Shown in pieces: positions 44,878 through 53,519 of a stretch of 64,000 nucleotides of DNA. The stretch comes from an uncultured Porphyromonadaceae bacterium. GTDB lineage: Bacteria; Bacteroidota; Bacteroidia; Bacteroidales; Muribaculaceae. Under the pieces are notes generated by a model that was not told the origin of the DNA, ran no database searches, and saw only the letters and a program-made list of their open reading frames with translations. A program made the translations under genes and the position numbers. How positions within the stretch are numbered: position 1 is the stretch's first letter; the number at the start of each line of letters is the position of its first letter. The stretch covers positions 1-64,000 of the forward strand of contig UQER01000018.1 of the NCBI GenBank assembly GCA_900540205.1. Direction: 5' to 3'.

Positions 44878-46227
44878 ATGAAACCTCGAATTCTGACAAA
44901 CGGCCTGATTGTGAGCGACGGATTCCGGTTCGTCGGCAGCATTGTGGTAGATAAAGGGCTGATTACAAAAGTGGATTTCGGACGGGTTGACACCTCCACC
45001 ATCGATACTGAAAACTACGAAGTGCTGCCCTGCGACGGCAAAATAATCCTACCGGGCGTAATCGACGAGCATGTGCATTTTCGCGACCCGGGCCTTACGG
45101 AAAAGGGGGATATGGCCACCGAAAGCCGCGCGGCACTCGCCGGCGGCATCACCTCCTTCTTCGACATGCCCAACACCAACCCCGCCACCACCACCATCGA
45201 ACAGTGGGAACGGAAAATGGAACGTGCAGCCGAATCGTCGGCCATCAACTACTCCTTCTTTTTAGGTGCAACCAACAATAACCTCGACGAAATTCTTCAT
45301 GCCGACTACACACGCATCCCCGGAGTGAAACTCTTCATGGGCAGTTCAACCGGCGGCATGCTTGTGGACAACGACAGCACCATACACCGGCTGTTTGCCA
45401 ATTTCGGACGCATCATAGCCTGCCATGCCGAAAGCGAAAAGGAGATTGCAGCCAACCGTGCACGCCTGCAGCAACAGTTTCCCGAAGGGATTCCCGTGGA
45501 ATATCACAGCGCCATACGGTCGGCAGAGGCCTGCTTCAAGGCATCGGCAAAGGCCGTGGAACTGGCACGCGCCACAGGCGCCCGCCTCCATCTCATGCAC
45601 ATCTCCACCGCAAAGGAACTGGAACTGCTCACCCCCGGGCCGGTGACGGCAAAACGAATCACAGCCGAAACGTGCCCTCACTATCTCTGTCTCACCGATG
45701 ACTCGGTGGCACAGACCGGAGGTCTTACAAAATGTAATCCAGCCCTCAAGACCGAGGAGGACCGCCGGCAGCTGCTCCGCGCCGTGGCCGACGGACGCAT
45801 CGATACCATCGGCACCGACCACGCTCCCCATCTGCTTGCGCAGAAACAGGGCAATGCCCTCACCGCCGCATCGGGGATGCCATCGGTGCAATTCGCACTC
45901 CCTGTAATGATGCATCTGGCCGGCAAAGGCTACTTCACTCTGGAGGACGTGGTGGAACGCATGGCCGCCGCCCCGGCAAAACTCTACGGCATATCGCGCC
46001 GCGGATTCATCCGTCAGCAGTACATGGCCGATATGGTGATAGTGAACCCGGATTCGGAGTACGAAATCACGCGCGACTTGGTGTTAAGCCCGTGCGGCTG
46101 GAGCCCATACGAAGGTCTGCGCACACGTTTCCGCGTGGAGCAGACATGGGTGAACGGCGAACCGGCCTACGTCGACGGAGAATTCACCGGACGCCAGACC
46201 CCACTTGCCGTCCGTTTCGACATCTGA
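44878..46227 (+). CDS. pyrC: Dihydroorotase
   Basis: 449-aa amidohydrolase closing carbamoyl-aspartate to dihydroorotate in pyrimidine synthesis. Metal site HVHFRDPG follows LPGVIDEHV at ~62. Then GGITSFFDMPNTNP, GVKLFMGSSTGGML, CHAESE, HLMHISTAKE, ETCPHYLC and the catalytic Asp in GTDHAPH. Long-type (class I-like) dihydroorotase without the usual carboxylated lysine obvious by eye. A strong terminator follows at 46258. Confidence 0.94.
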   Translation: MKPRILTNGLIVSDGFRFVGSIVVDKGLITKVDFGRVDTSTIDTENYEVLPCDGKIILPGVIDEHVHFRDPGLTEKGDMATESRAALAGGITSFFDMPNTNPATTTIEQWERKMERAAESSAINYSFFLGATNNNLDEILHADYTRIPGVKLFMGSSTGGMLVDNDSTIHRLFANFGRIIACHAESEKEIAANRARLQQQFPEGIPVEYHSAIRSAEACFKASAKAVELARATGARLHLMHISTAKELELLTPGPVTAKRITAETCPHYLCLTDDSVAQTGGLTKCNPALKTEEDRRQLLRAVADGRIDTIGTDHAPHLLAQKQGNALTAASGMPSVQFALPVMMHLAGKGYFTLEDVVERMAAAPAKLYGISRRGFIRQQYMADMVIVNPDSEYEITRDLVLSPCGWSPYEGLRTRFRVEQTWVNGEPAYVDGEFTGRQTPLAVRFDI

Positions 46228-46257
46228 CCCTACCCCCCCACGCCCCGAAAACAATAA

Positions 46258-46302
46258 CTGCGCCGTATCAATTCAGATTTGACACGGCGCAGCATTTTTT
46301 TT
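46258..46302 (+). terminator. Rho-independent terminator after pyrC
   Basis: Arms CTGCGCCGT / ACGGCGCAG with extra pairing (ATCA/TGA) and a T8 tail. Its complement could also serve the convergent phosphatase gene. Confidence 0.88.
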
Positions 46303-46355
46303 ATTTATCGAAGGGACGGGAGACGGCACCTCTTTTGTCCCGGAAGCAGTGACTG

Positions 46356-47657
46356 TCAGCGCGGTATGGCATCGTAGGCGGCAAGAGCCTCCTCAAAACG
46401 GTTGGCTACGTCGGCAAATTTGTAGAGACCGTCGGCATTTTTCTGCAGCCCTTTGAGCGACAGCGGATAAATCATGGGAGGATTGTCGAGCGACAGCAGT
46501 TCCATGTTGCGCAGCTGGTCCACGCTCTGATAAACCAGATTGATGTCGGCATATTCCTCGCCGTCGGGGCCTACAAACTTCTCGACAACGATTTTCGAAC
46601 CAATGGGAGTTTTCTTCTCGATGGCGTTGGGCAGTTCATATTCCTCCACGCCGAGTGCGGTGGCCACGGCCGAGAGATTGCTGTCGTGTCCCACAAGGAA
46701 GGTGAATTTGCGGTCGGGCGACCTCAGCTCGTCATACATGTACTGAATCAGCGGGTGCGATACGTTCACGGCCACGATGGGAGCTGTGAACAGTACGTCC
46801 TGATACACATCCTTTATGTGAGCCAGACGGCTCCAGTCCTCTCGTGTCAGTTTCTTTCCGAATGCGGCCTTTACGCTGTCCGGCTCCTCATAATACTGCA
46901 GGATGAAGGCATCCGACGCCGCATTCAGGTCCTTGAGTGCCGAACCGGCCTTCATCGACGGCTCCTTGAACTGCTCGAACACAATCTCCGTGTTGTAGTT
47001 CGAGAAATCCTTTAGTTTCGGATCATTCTCCTTTGCCATGGGTGAATCTTTGGTGTCCATCACCTCCTGAATGAATGCGTAGTCGGGGGCGATGGCCTCG
47101 TTGATGCCAACAATACCCTTTTCACCGCCCATGGCGTTGATCTGCTCCATGGCCGTTGCCACGAACTCGGGGCTTACCTTGGTGAGCTGCGGGTTGAACA
47201 GCGGATCCATCTTGCTGGGAGTGTAGCGGTGGTTGACCTTCACACCGCCAACGGGCATGAAACCGGATGTGAAATACTGCGCCGTGGCTATGCAGCGCTG
47301 CATGGAGTTGGCAATCACGTTCACATCATCGGCCGTGGGCGCATAGTTTTCGGGGAACATGCCGGCGTCCACCAGCCATTTGCGGAAATACTGCCCCATC
47401 ATCGTCTCCAGGGCGCCCCCGCGCGATGTAAGCTCGCTTTTGCCGGCGCTCCATTTGGTCCACTGGTGAGGCGTCATGCGGCCGAGGTCGCTCTTGCTGT
47501 CGCTCAGAGGCGAGCGGATGTTGTGGCGGCTGAGCACCACAGCCTCCTTCAGTTTGTATTTATCGTTGAATTCGCGGCTGCGTTGAGCCTGCGCGTTGGT
47601 GATGTCGGGAATACTCAGACATATAAGAGCTATAAGAGCGGCGATAAGAGTCCTCAT
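46356..47657 (-). CDS. Secreted histidine-type acid phosphatase (phytase-like)
   Basis: 433 aa, signal peptide (LIAALIALICLSIPDITNAQ). The catalytic RHGxRxP motif appears as RHNIRSP at about residue 44, with Asn in the Gly position. The proton-donor HD is in LVGHDSNLSAVATALG near 325. ANSMQRCIATAQYF carries the second conserved Arg. These match histidine acid phosphatases, a group including phytases and glucose-1-phosphatase. It would release phosphate from organic phosphates in the periplasm. It is divergent from the OprP-like porin gene 302 bp away; a shared role in phosphate supply is plausible (inference). Confidence 0.88.
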   Translation of the reverse strand: MRTLIAALIALICLSIPDITNAQAQRSREFNDKYKLKEAVVLSRHNIRSPLSDSKSDLGRMTPHQWTKWSAGKSELTSRGGALETMMGQYFRKWLVDAGMFPENYAPTADDVNVIANSMQRCIATAQYFTSGFMPVGGVKVNHRYTPSKMDPLFNPQLTKVSPEFVATAMEQINAMGGEKGIVGINEAIAPDYAFIQEVMDTKDSPMAKENDPKLKDFSNYNTEIVFEQFKEPSMKAGSALKDLNAASDAFILQYYEEPDSVKAAFGKKLTREDWSRLAHIKDVYQDVLFTAPIVAVNVSHPLIQYMYDELRSPDRKFTFLVGHDSNLSAVATALGVEEYELPNAIEKKTPIGSKIVVEKFVGPDGEEYADINLVYQSVDQLRNMELLSLDNPPMIYPLSLKGLQKNADGLYKFADVANRFEEALAAYDAIPR

Positions 47658-47959
47658 GGCTGTGTATGTGTTTTTAAGTGTGAATAATAAAGATTTTTGC
47701 GGTGATAATTATTGAGCATGCACTTCATTGCTTTGCTGCTTTATTAAACAGCAGCCGACAGGTTTGGTTCAGGACGGCCGACGTTTTCCGGGGATGTTTA
47801 AAAACATAAAATACCCGACCCTATTTTCACAGATTTTTAGCAAACAAACATTAAACGCGATGCGTTATTAAAGGCGATAATTCTTGAACACACACATTGT
47901 GCCTACCTACCTCTTCACATTAAACGAACCATTTTATCCACGCTTTTTACTATCACGAC
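47658..47959. other. Divergent intergenic region between phosphatase and porin genes
   Basis: 302 bp, AT-rich. No perfect TTTG/TAnnTTTG pair was found on either strand, in contrast to most other gene starts here. This may point to regulated, activator-dependent promoters. No long dyad seen. Confidence 0.35.
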
Positions 47960-49177
47960 ATGAAACGCACAATTTTGCTCTTATCCGCAGCAGCCATCGC
48001 CATGACAGCAAGTGTGCCTGCCGCCAACGCACAGTATGAGAACAAGCTCACCATCAAGCCCACAGGACGAATCCTGATGGATGGTGCCATATATGCCCCC
48101 GACGGCGCCCTATACAACGAATATGACGAGCAGGGACAGCTGGTGGAATCGGGGCCGCACTTCGCCGACGGGGTTGCGCTCCCCGACGTGCGCATGGGCG
48201 CCAAAGTGAGCTACGGCCACTGGCAGGCGAAAATCGATGTGGGCTACGGCTACCAGAAACTCGGATTCAAGGATGTGTATATCCAGTATAACTTCAACCC
48301 GTCGAACTTCCTGCGCGCCGGCTACTTCGTGCACCAGTTCGGCCTGAACGCAGCCACATCAAGCTCGATGAAACCGGCAATGGAAGCGCCCACCACCGAC
48401 GATTTTTTCAAGGCCACAGGCCGTAACATCGGCATCATGTACGTGCACGACAAGGATGCGTTCTTCACCGGCGTCAGCGCCATTGTGGACGGGTCGTCGA
48501 TGTCGAAACCCGCCAACGAGCAGGGAAAGGTGAGCGCCGGAGCGCTCACCCGCCTGGTCTACCGTCCGCTCCGCACCGAAGGACGCGTTGCACAGGTTGG
48601 ACTTTCACTGTGGTATCAGAGCGCCCTGCATCATCTGGCCGACGACGGCACGGTGACGGAAGGATACTTCGATTACTCGGCCAACTTCCCCTCGCGCGTT
48701 AACAAGATCGGGATGCTTTCGGCCAACGTGTCCGATGCCAAGGGTGTGTTCAAGCTTTCGCCTGAAATAGTGTTCGCCTACAACCGCGTTGCCCTTGAAG
48801 GCCAGTATTACTACATGAACATCGCACGCCGCAACGGGCAGGAGAACTATCGCGCACAGGGCGTGTACGGATTGCTGCGCGGCATTCTTATCGGCGGAGA
48901 CTACGGCTACTCGCACGGCGATGCCGGTCTGGCCACCCCTGCACCAAAATCGCTCGAAATGATTGTGGGCTACAACTACACCGATGCCTCATGCCACAAG
49001 GCCGGCGTGTTCGGCGGCCGCTCCAACGACTATTCCGTGACATTCAACTACTACATCAACAAGTATATGCTTGCCCGTCTGCGCTACTCCTACACCGACG
49101 TGCGCGACAGCGAGGTGCTGGGCTTCCACAAATGCCACGTGAACGCCATTCAGGCACGCCTGCAGATTCTGTTCTGA
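47960..49177 (+). CDS. Outer-membrane porin, OprO/OprP (phosphate-selective) type
   Basis: 405 aa. Signal peptide (TILLLSAAAIAMTASVPAANA), then an amphipathic beta-barrel. PTGRILMDGAIYAPDG, VRMGAKVSYGHWQAKIDVGYG and FKDVYIQYNFNPSNFLRAGYF match the N-terminal barrel of the porin O/P family. The protein ends in a typical outer-membrane strand (YTDVRDSEVLGFHKCHVNAIQARLQILF) with terminal Phe. Such porins pass phosphate or small anions; a plain general porin remains possible. A hairpin terminator follows at 49230. Confidence 0.85.
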   Translation: MKRTILLLSAAAIAMTASVPAANAQYENKLTIKPTGRILMDGAIYAPDGALYNEYDEQGQLVESGPHFADGVALPDVRMGAKVSYGHWQAKIDVGYGYQKLGFKDVYIQYNFNPSNFLRAGYFVHQFGLNAATSSSMKPAMEAPTTDDFFKATGRNIGIMYVHDKDAFFTGVSAIVDGSSMSKPANEQGKVSAGALTRLVYRPLRTEGRVAQVGLSLWYQSALHHLADDGTVTEGYFDYSANFPSRVNKIGMLSANVSDAKGVFKLSPEIVFAYNRVALEGQYYYMNIARRNGQENYRAQGVYGLLRGILIGGDYGYSHGDAGLATPAPKSLEMIVGYNYTDASCHKAGVFGGRSNDYSVTFNYYINKYMLARLRYSYTDVRDSEVLGFHKCHVNAIQARLQILF

Positions 49178-49229
49178 CCGCACTGTATCCCTACATATCA
49201 CACACGCCCCCTAAAGGAATGCCATAAAA

Positions 49230-49282
49230 AAGACGCCGGCACGGCTTACCGGAATTCCGGTGCACCGCGCTGGCGTCTTCTG
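49230..49282 (+). terminator. Terminator after the porin gene
   Basis: Arms AAGACGCC / GGCGTCTT with an inner CCGG-rich stem; an A-run precedes and TCTGTAT follows, so it may act in both directions. Confidence 0.7.
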
Positions 49283-49377
49283 TATATGTATAGAGTTTCG
49301 TGAATTGTCTGAAAATGTGGTGTGCGGGTATGTCTCTTTTTACGCCGCAATGCACATTTGAATTAAAATCTCAGGCC

Positions 49378-49497
49378 TTAAGCCTTGGCGTTGGCCGAAC
49401 GACGGAGATTTTCCCACTCGTCGGTGTACTTATATGCCAGAGAGGCATTGTTGAAGTACCATTTGAACGCCTTTTTCATCATAGTTGTTGCTTTCAT
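49378..49497 (-). CDS. Tiny ORF, 39 aa, unknown function
   Basis: ATG at 49497. After a short Thr/Met start it reads MKKAFKWYFNNASLAYKY, then TDEWENLRRSANAKA. It is basic, aromatic-rich and amphipathic, with good codon use for this genome and no overlap with another gene. It follows a second tiny ORF by 54 bp on the same strand. No homologue recalled with certainty. Evidence is open frame, composition and context only. Confidence 0.45.
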   Translation of the reverse strand: MKATTMMKKAFKWYFNNASLAYKYTDEWENLRRSANAKA

Positions 49498-49551
49498 AAC
49501 GTTCTGAATCTAAAAATTAAACTTTCCGGTTGACACTGGATGCATGTGCAT

Positions 49552-49680
49552 TCAATGGCGGAAACCGGGATAACTGTAGGGAGCTGTGCAATCGCCTGTC
49601 ACACGAAAAGCATCTGACTCTCCAAACGAACGGAAGCATTTACCAACTTCCGATTTAAAAACCTTAACAATCGATCTCAT
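49552..49680 (-). CDS. Tiny ORF, 42 aa, unknown function
   Basis: ATG at 49680, stop at 49552. It reads MRSIVKVFKSEVGKCFRS and ends with APYSYPGFRH. The charged-hydrophobic N-terminal half could be an amphipathic helix. A TAACTTTG box at 49835-49842 could drive it and the next tiny ORF as one transcript. No family recognised; it may be a small membrane-associated or signalling peptide, or not translated. Confidence 0.4.
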   Translation of the reverse strand: MRSIVKVFKSEVGKCFRSFGESDAFRVTGDCTAPYSYPGFRH

Positions 49681-49834
49681 AATCTCATAAATTTAAGTTA
49701 TGAATACTATGCCTTGTTTGGAAACCTTTCATCGGGTGAATCTCTATTCGCCATTCTGAAAGCAAGGTGCCCTGTCTGGGCTGTTGTGTGTCCCTCTATC
49801 GGGATGTTCAATAATAAAACAATCTTTACGCCTG

Positions 49835-49842
49835 CAAAGTTA
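49835..49842 (-). promoter_or_regulatory. -7 box on the minus strand before the tiny ORFs
   Basis: TAACTTTG on the minus strand. The nearest TTTG lies 23 bp upstream, slightly beyond the best spacing. Would give a ~150-nt leader to the 42-aa ORF. Confidence 0.4.
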
Positions 49843-50130
49843 GGCTGTTTGTTAGAATTATGCCACAAAAATATGTTTTTTAACATATTCTTTGAGCAAC
49901 ATTTCGCCGGTTCCGCCGCGTAAGCATTTGTTTTACCGCAAATTAGGTCATTAATATTTTTTCACATCTGGCCGGGGAGTAAACGGTCATTTTTCAGGCA
50001 AATAATGAAGAAAAAGGACATTGATATCAACGATTCCTTACAACAAAGCCTGCTCAGGTGTCTGTTGGGATACGCCTTCGGCACAATGTCTCTGCTTTAA
50101 GAGGACAACTTAAATGGGAGTCTGTCAAAT

Positions 50131-50229
50131 TGTAGGGTCGCGACCTGTCGCGACTGCCGATGTACAAATCAACATTTGGTTATGATTGAGAATCACCACG
50201 TTGCAGTCGCGACAGGTCGCGACCCTACA
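50131..50229. repeat. Paired REP-like palindromes, family 1, copy B
   Basis: Perfect 27-bp inverted ends (50131-50157 and 50203-50229): head TGTAGGG, stem TCGCGAC, loop CT, stem GTCGCGA, tail CTGC. The inverted repeat extends five more bases outward (CAAAT/ATTTG). The 45-bp core contains AATCA/TGATT. It lies beyond the rpsA terminator. Confidence 0.9.
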
Positions 50230-50284
50230 ATTTGCGGTTTACAATATGTGGTTATTGAATATGATGCGGGAATTATTAATATGT

Positions 50285-50310
50285 TGTAGGGACATCGCTT
50301 GTGAGTGTGA
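50285..50310 (+). repeat. Solo REP-like end, family 2
   Basis: TGTAGGG followed by ACATCGCTT and then GTGAGTGTG, a degenerate copy of the family 2 end seen at 53366. No partner in inverted orientation was found before the rpsA terminator. Confidence 0.6.
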
Positions 50311-50357
50311 ACAGCGTGCCGCAATGCGGAACTGTTGATGCATACCGGTTATGGCAC

Positions 50358-50393
50358 AAAAAAATCCCCCTGCGCGGTGATTGCACAGGGGGA
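50358..50393 (-). terminator. Rho-independent terminator of rpsA
   Basis: Minus strand: TCCCCCTGTGC, 7-nt loop, GCGCAGGGGGA, then T7. A further hairpin GGCGGTC/GACCGCC (50424-50443) sits between it and the rpsA stop. Confidence 0.9.
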
Positions 50394-50475
50394 CGGTATG
50401 GATTGATGTCAGGCCGGAGGGCTGGCGGTCAGGATGGACCGCCGCAATCGCGGCCGGACGTGGCGTCGGGGCGGT

Positions 50476-52260
50476 TTATGCCTTGCCCGAAAGTTTCTCT
50501 TTCAGAGCTGCAAGAGCCTCGATGTCGCCGAGAGTTGTCTTCTCAACGGGAGCGGTGAGGGCGGGAGCCTCTTCAGCCTTGCGGGTGGCACGTTTTGCCT
50601 TGCGGGCTTCTGCCTTATCGGCCTTGGCCTCATCTTCGAAGATGCGGCTGTGGCTGAGGATGATGCGCTTGCTGTCCTTGTTGAACTCGATTACCTTGAA
50701 GTCAAGTTTCTCGTCAACCTTGGCAGATGTGCCGTCTTCCTTAACGAGGTGCTTGGGAGTAGCGAAGCCTTCAACACCGTAGGGGAGCTGGATAACAGCA
50801 CCCTTGTCGAGCATTTCGACAATTGTTCCGGGGTGAACCGAACCAACGGTGAACACGGTTTCGAACACATCCCAGGGGTTCTCCTCGAGCTGCTTGTGGC
50901 CGAGGCTCAGGCGACGGTTCTCTTTGTCGATTTCGAGAACGACAACTTCGATGTCGGCACCGATCTGGGTGAATTCCGAAGGATGTTTAACTTTCTTGGT
51001 CCAGGAGAGGTCGCTGATGTGGATGAGACCGTCAACACCTTCCTCGATTTCAACGAACACGCCGAAGTTAGTGAAGTTACGCACTTTGGCGGTGTGGCGC
51101 GAGTTAACGGGGTATTTGATTTCGATATCTTCCCAGGGATCTTTCTTGAGCTGCTTGATACCGAGGCTCATCTTACGCTCGTCGCGGTCGAGGGTGAGGA
51201 CAACGGCTTCTACCTCGTCGCCAACCTTCATGAAGTCCTGAGCGCTGCGCAGATGCTGGCTCCAGCTCATTTCGCTCACGTGAATCAGACCTTCTACGCC
51301 GGGAGCAACCTCCACGAATGCGCCATAGTCGGCCATAACCACAACTTTGCCTTTGACTTTGTCGCCGACCTTGATCTCGGAAGCCAGAGCATCCCAGGGA
51401 TGGGGCTGAAGCTGCTTGAGACCGAGGGCGATGCGCTTCTTCTCGTCGTCGAAGTCGAGGATAACCACATTAAGCTTCTGGTCGAGCTGTACAACCTCCT
51501 CGGGATGGCTTACGCGGCCCCAGGAAAGGTCGGTGATGTGGATAAGACCATCGACACCGCCCAGGTCGATGAACACACCGTAGGAAGTGATGTTCTTGAC
51601 AGTGCCTTCGAGCACCTGACCCTTTTCGAGTTTGGCGATGATTTCGCGTTTCTGCTGCTCAAGCTCGGCCTCGATGAGAGCCTTGTGGCTTACAACAACA
51701 TTGCGGAATTCGGGGTTGATCTTCACAACCTTGAATTCCATGGTCTTGCCGACGAAGATATCGTAGTCGCGGATGGGTTTCACGTCGATCTGCGAGCCGG
51801 GGAGGAAAGCCTCGATGCCGAACACGTCGACGATCATGCCGCCTTTGGTGCGGCATTTGATGTAACCCTTGATGATTTCATCGTTTTCAAGAGCCTGGTT
51901 GACACGCTCCCACGAACGCGATGCGCGAGCCTTGCGGTGTGAAAGGATGAGCTGGCCCTTTTTGTCTTCCTGATTCTCGATGAACACTTCCACAACGTCG
52001 CCCACCTTGATGTCGGGGTTGTAGCGGAATTCGTTCATGGGAATGATACCGTCGCTCTTATAACCGATGTTAACCACAGCCTCACGTTTGTTGAGGGCGA
52101 TGATGGTACCTTCGATTACATCTTTGTCCTTGACGGTGTTGAGCGATTCGTCGTAAGTCTTGGTGAGTTCCTCACGGCTTTTCTCGCTCTTGGTTTCGCC
52201 TTTTTCGTAGGCATCCCAATCGAAATCGGCGATTGGAGAGTTTTTAACTTCTTCAGTCAT
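50476..52260 (-). CDS. rpsA: 30S ribosomal protein S1
   Basis: 594 aa with six S1 RNA-binding domains. The first two are divergent (VIEGTIIALNKREAVVNIGYKSDG; IIKGYIKCRTKGGMIVDVFG). The next ones have the classic G-V-F-V ... GLIH pattern (ITSYGVFIDLGGVDGLIHITDLSW, ADYGAFVEVAPGVEGLIHVSEMSW, TNFGVFVEIEEGVDGLIHISDLSW), and a sixth is weaker (TIVEMLDKGAVIQLPYGVEG). A Lys/Ala/Glu-rich tail follows. Length is typical of Bacteroidetes. It has its own promoter and terminator. Confidence 0.97.
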   Translation of the reverse strand: MTEEVKNSPIADFDWDAYEKGETKSEKSREELTKTYDESLNTVKDKDVIEGTIIALNKREAVVNIGYKSDGIIPMNEFRYNPDIKVGDVVEVFIENQEDKKGQLILSHRKARASRSWERVNQALENDEIIKGYIKCRTKGGMIVDVFGIEAFLPGSQIDVKPIRDYDIFVGKTMEFKVVKINPEFRNVVVSHKALIEAELEQQKREIIAKLEKGQVLEGTVKNITSYGVFIDLGGVDGLIHITDLSWGRVSHPEEVVQLDQKLNVVILDFDDEKKRIALGLKQLQPHPWDALASEIKVGDKVKGKVVVMADYGAFVEVAPGVEGLIHVSEMSWSQHLRSAQDFMKVGDEVEAVVLTLDRDERKMSLGIKQLKKDPWEDIEIKYPVNSRHTAKVRNFTNFGVFVEIEEGVDGLIHISDLSWTKKVKHPSEFTQIGADIEVVVLEIDKENRRLSLGHKQLEENPWDVFETVFTVGSVHPGTIVEMLDKGAVIQLPYGVEGFATPKHLVKEDGTSAKVDEKLDFKVIEFNKDSKRIILSHSRIFEDEAKADKAEARKAKRATRKAEEAPALTAPVEKTTLGDIEALAALKEKLSGKA

Positions 52261-52361
52261 TTAAATAACAGGTTAATAAATATGGTTTATAACAATCTCG
52301 ACTTCAGGACATTGCGCTGCAAAACAGGCGCAACAATCCCAAAGTGCCCCGAAAGGCTCTG

Positions 52362-52391
52362 CAAAGTTAGAACTTTTTGTCTAATCTGCAA
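52362..52391 (-). promoter_or_regulatory. Promoter of rpsA
   Basis: Minus strand: TTG near 52389-52391, 19-bp spacer, TAACTTTG (52362-52369). Leader ~95 nt to ATG 52260. Confidence 0.7.
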
Positions 52392-52611
52392 TGCGTTGCT
52401 CCCTCATATTCTGCAATTTTTCAGCGTTTTTCCGCCGTTTTTTCAAAATGCCGATTACGTTTGTCTACGGAACGTCTCACTGCCGCTACCTCTACGAGGT
52501 GCTGCCCGTCTGCTCACTACCTCCCCATGATGCGCTGCGCTTTCATGGTTTACCACGGCACATCGCCTCCGGCGATAGCCTTCCCGCAACGCTATAAAAA
52601 CAGGGCGGAAG

Positions 52612-52638
52612 GTAGGGACGCACGGCCGGTGGGCGTCC
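52612..52638 (+). repeat. Solo REP-like end, family 3
   Basis: GTAGGG head followed by an imperfect palindrome GGACGC ... GCGTCC around a CGGCCG-containing loop. Same plan as families 1 and 2 with a different stem sequence; no inverted partner found. Confidence 0.5.
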
Positions 52639-52701
52639 GGATGCTTTAATGGGTGCGCCGGATGGCGTAATGGTTCCACAATGTCGTGGTAATCATCAAT
52701 T

Positions 52702-52810
52702 TGTAGGGTCGCGGCCTGCCGCGACTGCAGGCGGAGAAGGGTGAAAACTCAAATCTGTGGTGTGCGTTCTATTCCTCAGGGTTGCAGTCGCGACAAGTCG
52801 CGACCCTACA
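52702..52810. repeat. Paired REP-like palindromes, family 1, copy C
   Basis: Left end 52702-52728 (with GCGGCCTGCCGC replacing the usual stem, so both stem arms changed together) and right end 52784-52810 (one change in the loop-proximal stem). Core 55 bp. Confidence 0.82.
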
Positions 52811-53044
52811 TTGGGATGGCCGGGGAAACGAGACTGGGGCGTACATGGGTGCACACCTACGCCTGGCGGGGGCATCCATGCTATGAGATGCTGCCGCATA
52901 TGGCACACCTCCTTATGCAGACGCGGCCCACATGGACTTCGTCGGAAGAGGCACGAAAATCCCACAATTTCAACAAATTAAGAACAAAATGAATACGATT
53001 AACAACATTTAACTATTGGGGGGGGTAAATCGGGGTCTTTTGCC

Positions 53045-53197
53045 TACCTTTGTCCGTGTACATCAGCAAATTCCCATACCCCATAACGTCACGCCGATGT
53101 GAACCGGCGTGGCGGAGCATCTCCCTCCACCAGAAATTGGTAAAATATTATTAGGTAACCATGGCGGCGCCCCACCCGGAGCGCCGCCTTTGGTTTT
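53045..53197 (+). ncRNA. Candidate small RNA with own promoter and terminator
   Basis: TACCTTTG (53045-53052) is a perfect -7 box; TTG at 53016-53018 is a poorly spaced -33. About 140 nt downstream a strong hairpin, GGCGGCGC / GCGCCGCC with a 10-nt loop (53163-53188), is followed by TTTGGTTTT, a fair terminator. Between them is another hairpin, CACGCCG / CGGCGTG (about 53091-53112). A run of eight G lies just upstream of the promoter. The short ORF within it has no recognisable features. It is not tmRNA, RNase P, SRP or 6S RNA as far as motifs show. Confidence 0.5.
53163..53197 (+). terminator. Hairpin terminator of the candidate small RNA
   Basis: 8-bp GC stem, 10-nt loop and TTTGGTTTT tail. 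Confidence 0.65.
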
Positions 53198-53365
53198 ATG
53201 CAGCCATTACACCTCCCAAAAACTACCTCTCATCCCCTATCATTCTCCTAAGCATTTAGCTTTTTGCAGCTATCAACGCCACCGCCATATAATAGCATTG
53301 GAATCTTATCCGCATAGCATCAATTACATGGGCTTTACTTATTTACATGGGATTATTTATTTAAT

Positions 53366-53472
53366 TGTAGGGACATCGCTTTGCTATGTGAGGCATATTT
53401 GCGCAATTTTCCGCATTGGGCGGTAGCGATAGCGCTCACCCACGCTCCACATCGCAAAGCGATGTCCCTACA
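53366..53472. repeat. Paired REP-like palindromes, family 2
   Basis: Inverted 25-bp ends (53366-53390 and 53448-53472) with a single mismatch. Each end: head TGTAGGG, stem ACATCGC, loop TTT, stem GCGATGT (one arm has an A for C in the left copy), then G. Core 57 bp with GCGATAGCGC inside. Confidence 0.85.
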
Positions 53473-53519
53473 ACAGATCGACAATTTGAAGTTATCGAAT
53501 CAACTCAATAAACGCAGAT

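Noticed and set aside
50005..50100. 31-codon ORF ending MSLL near the family 1 repeat
   Set aside because: Starts with a plausible Lys-rich N-terminus but has no promoter, partner or recognisable feature; too little to call a gene.
53109..53426. 105-codon frame between rpsA and ctpA
   Set aside because: It crosses the candidate small-RNA terminator and a REP-like pair, has no start signal and no coding-like composition.
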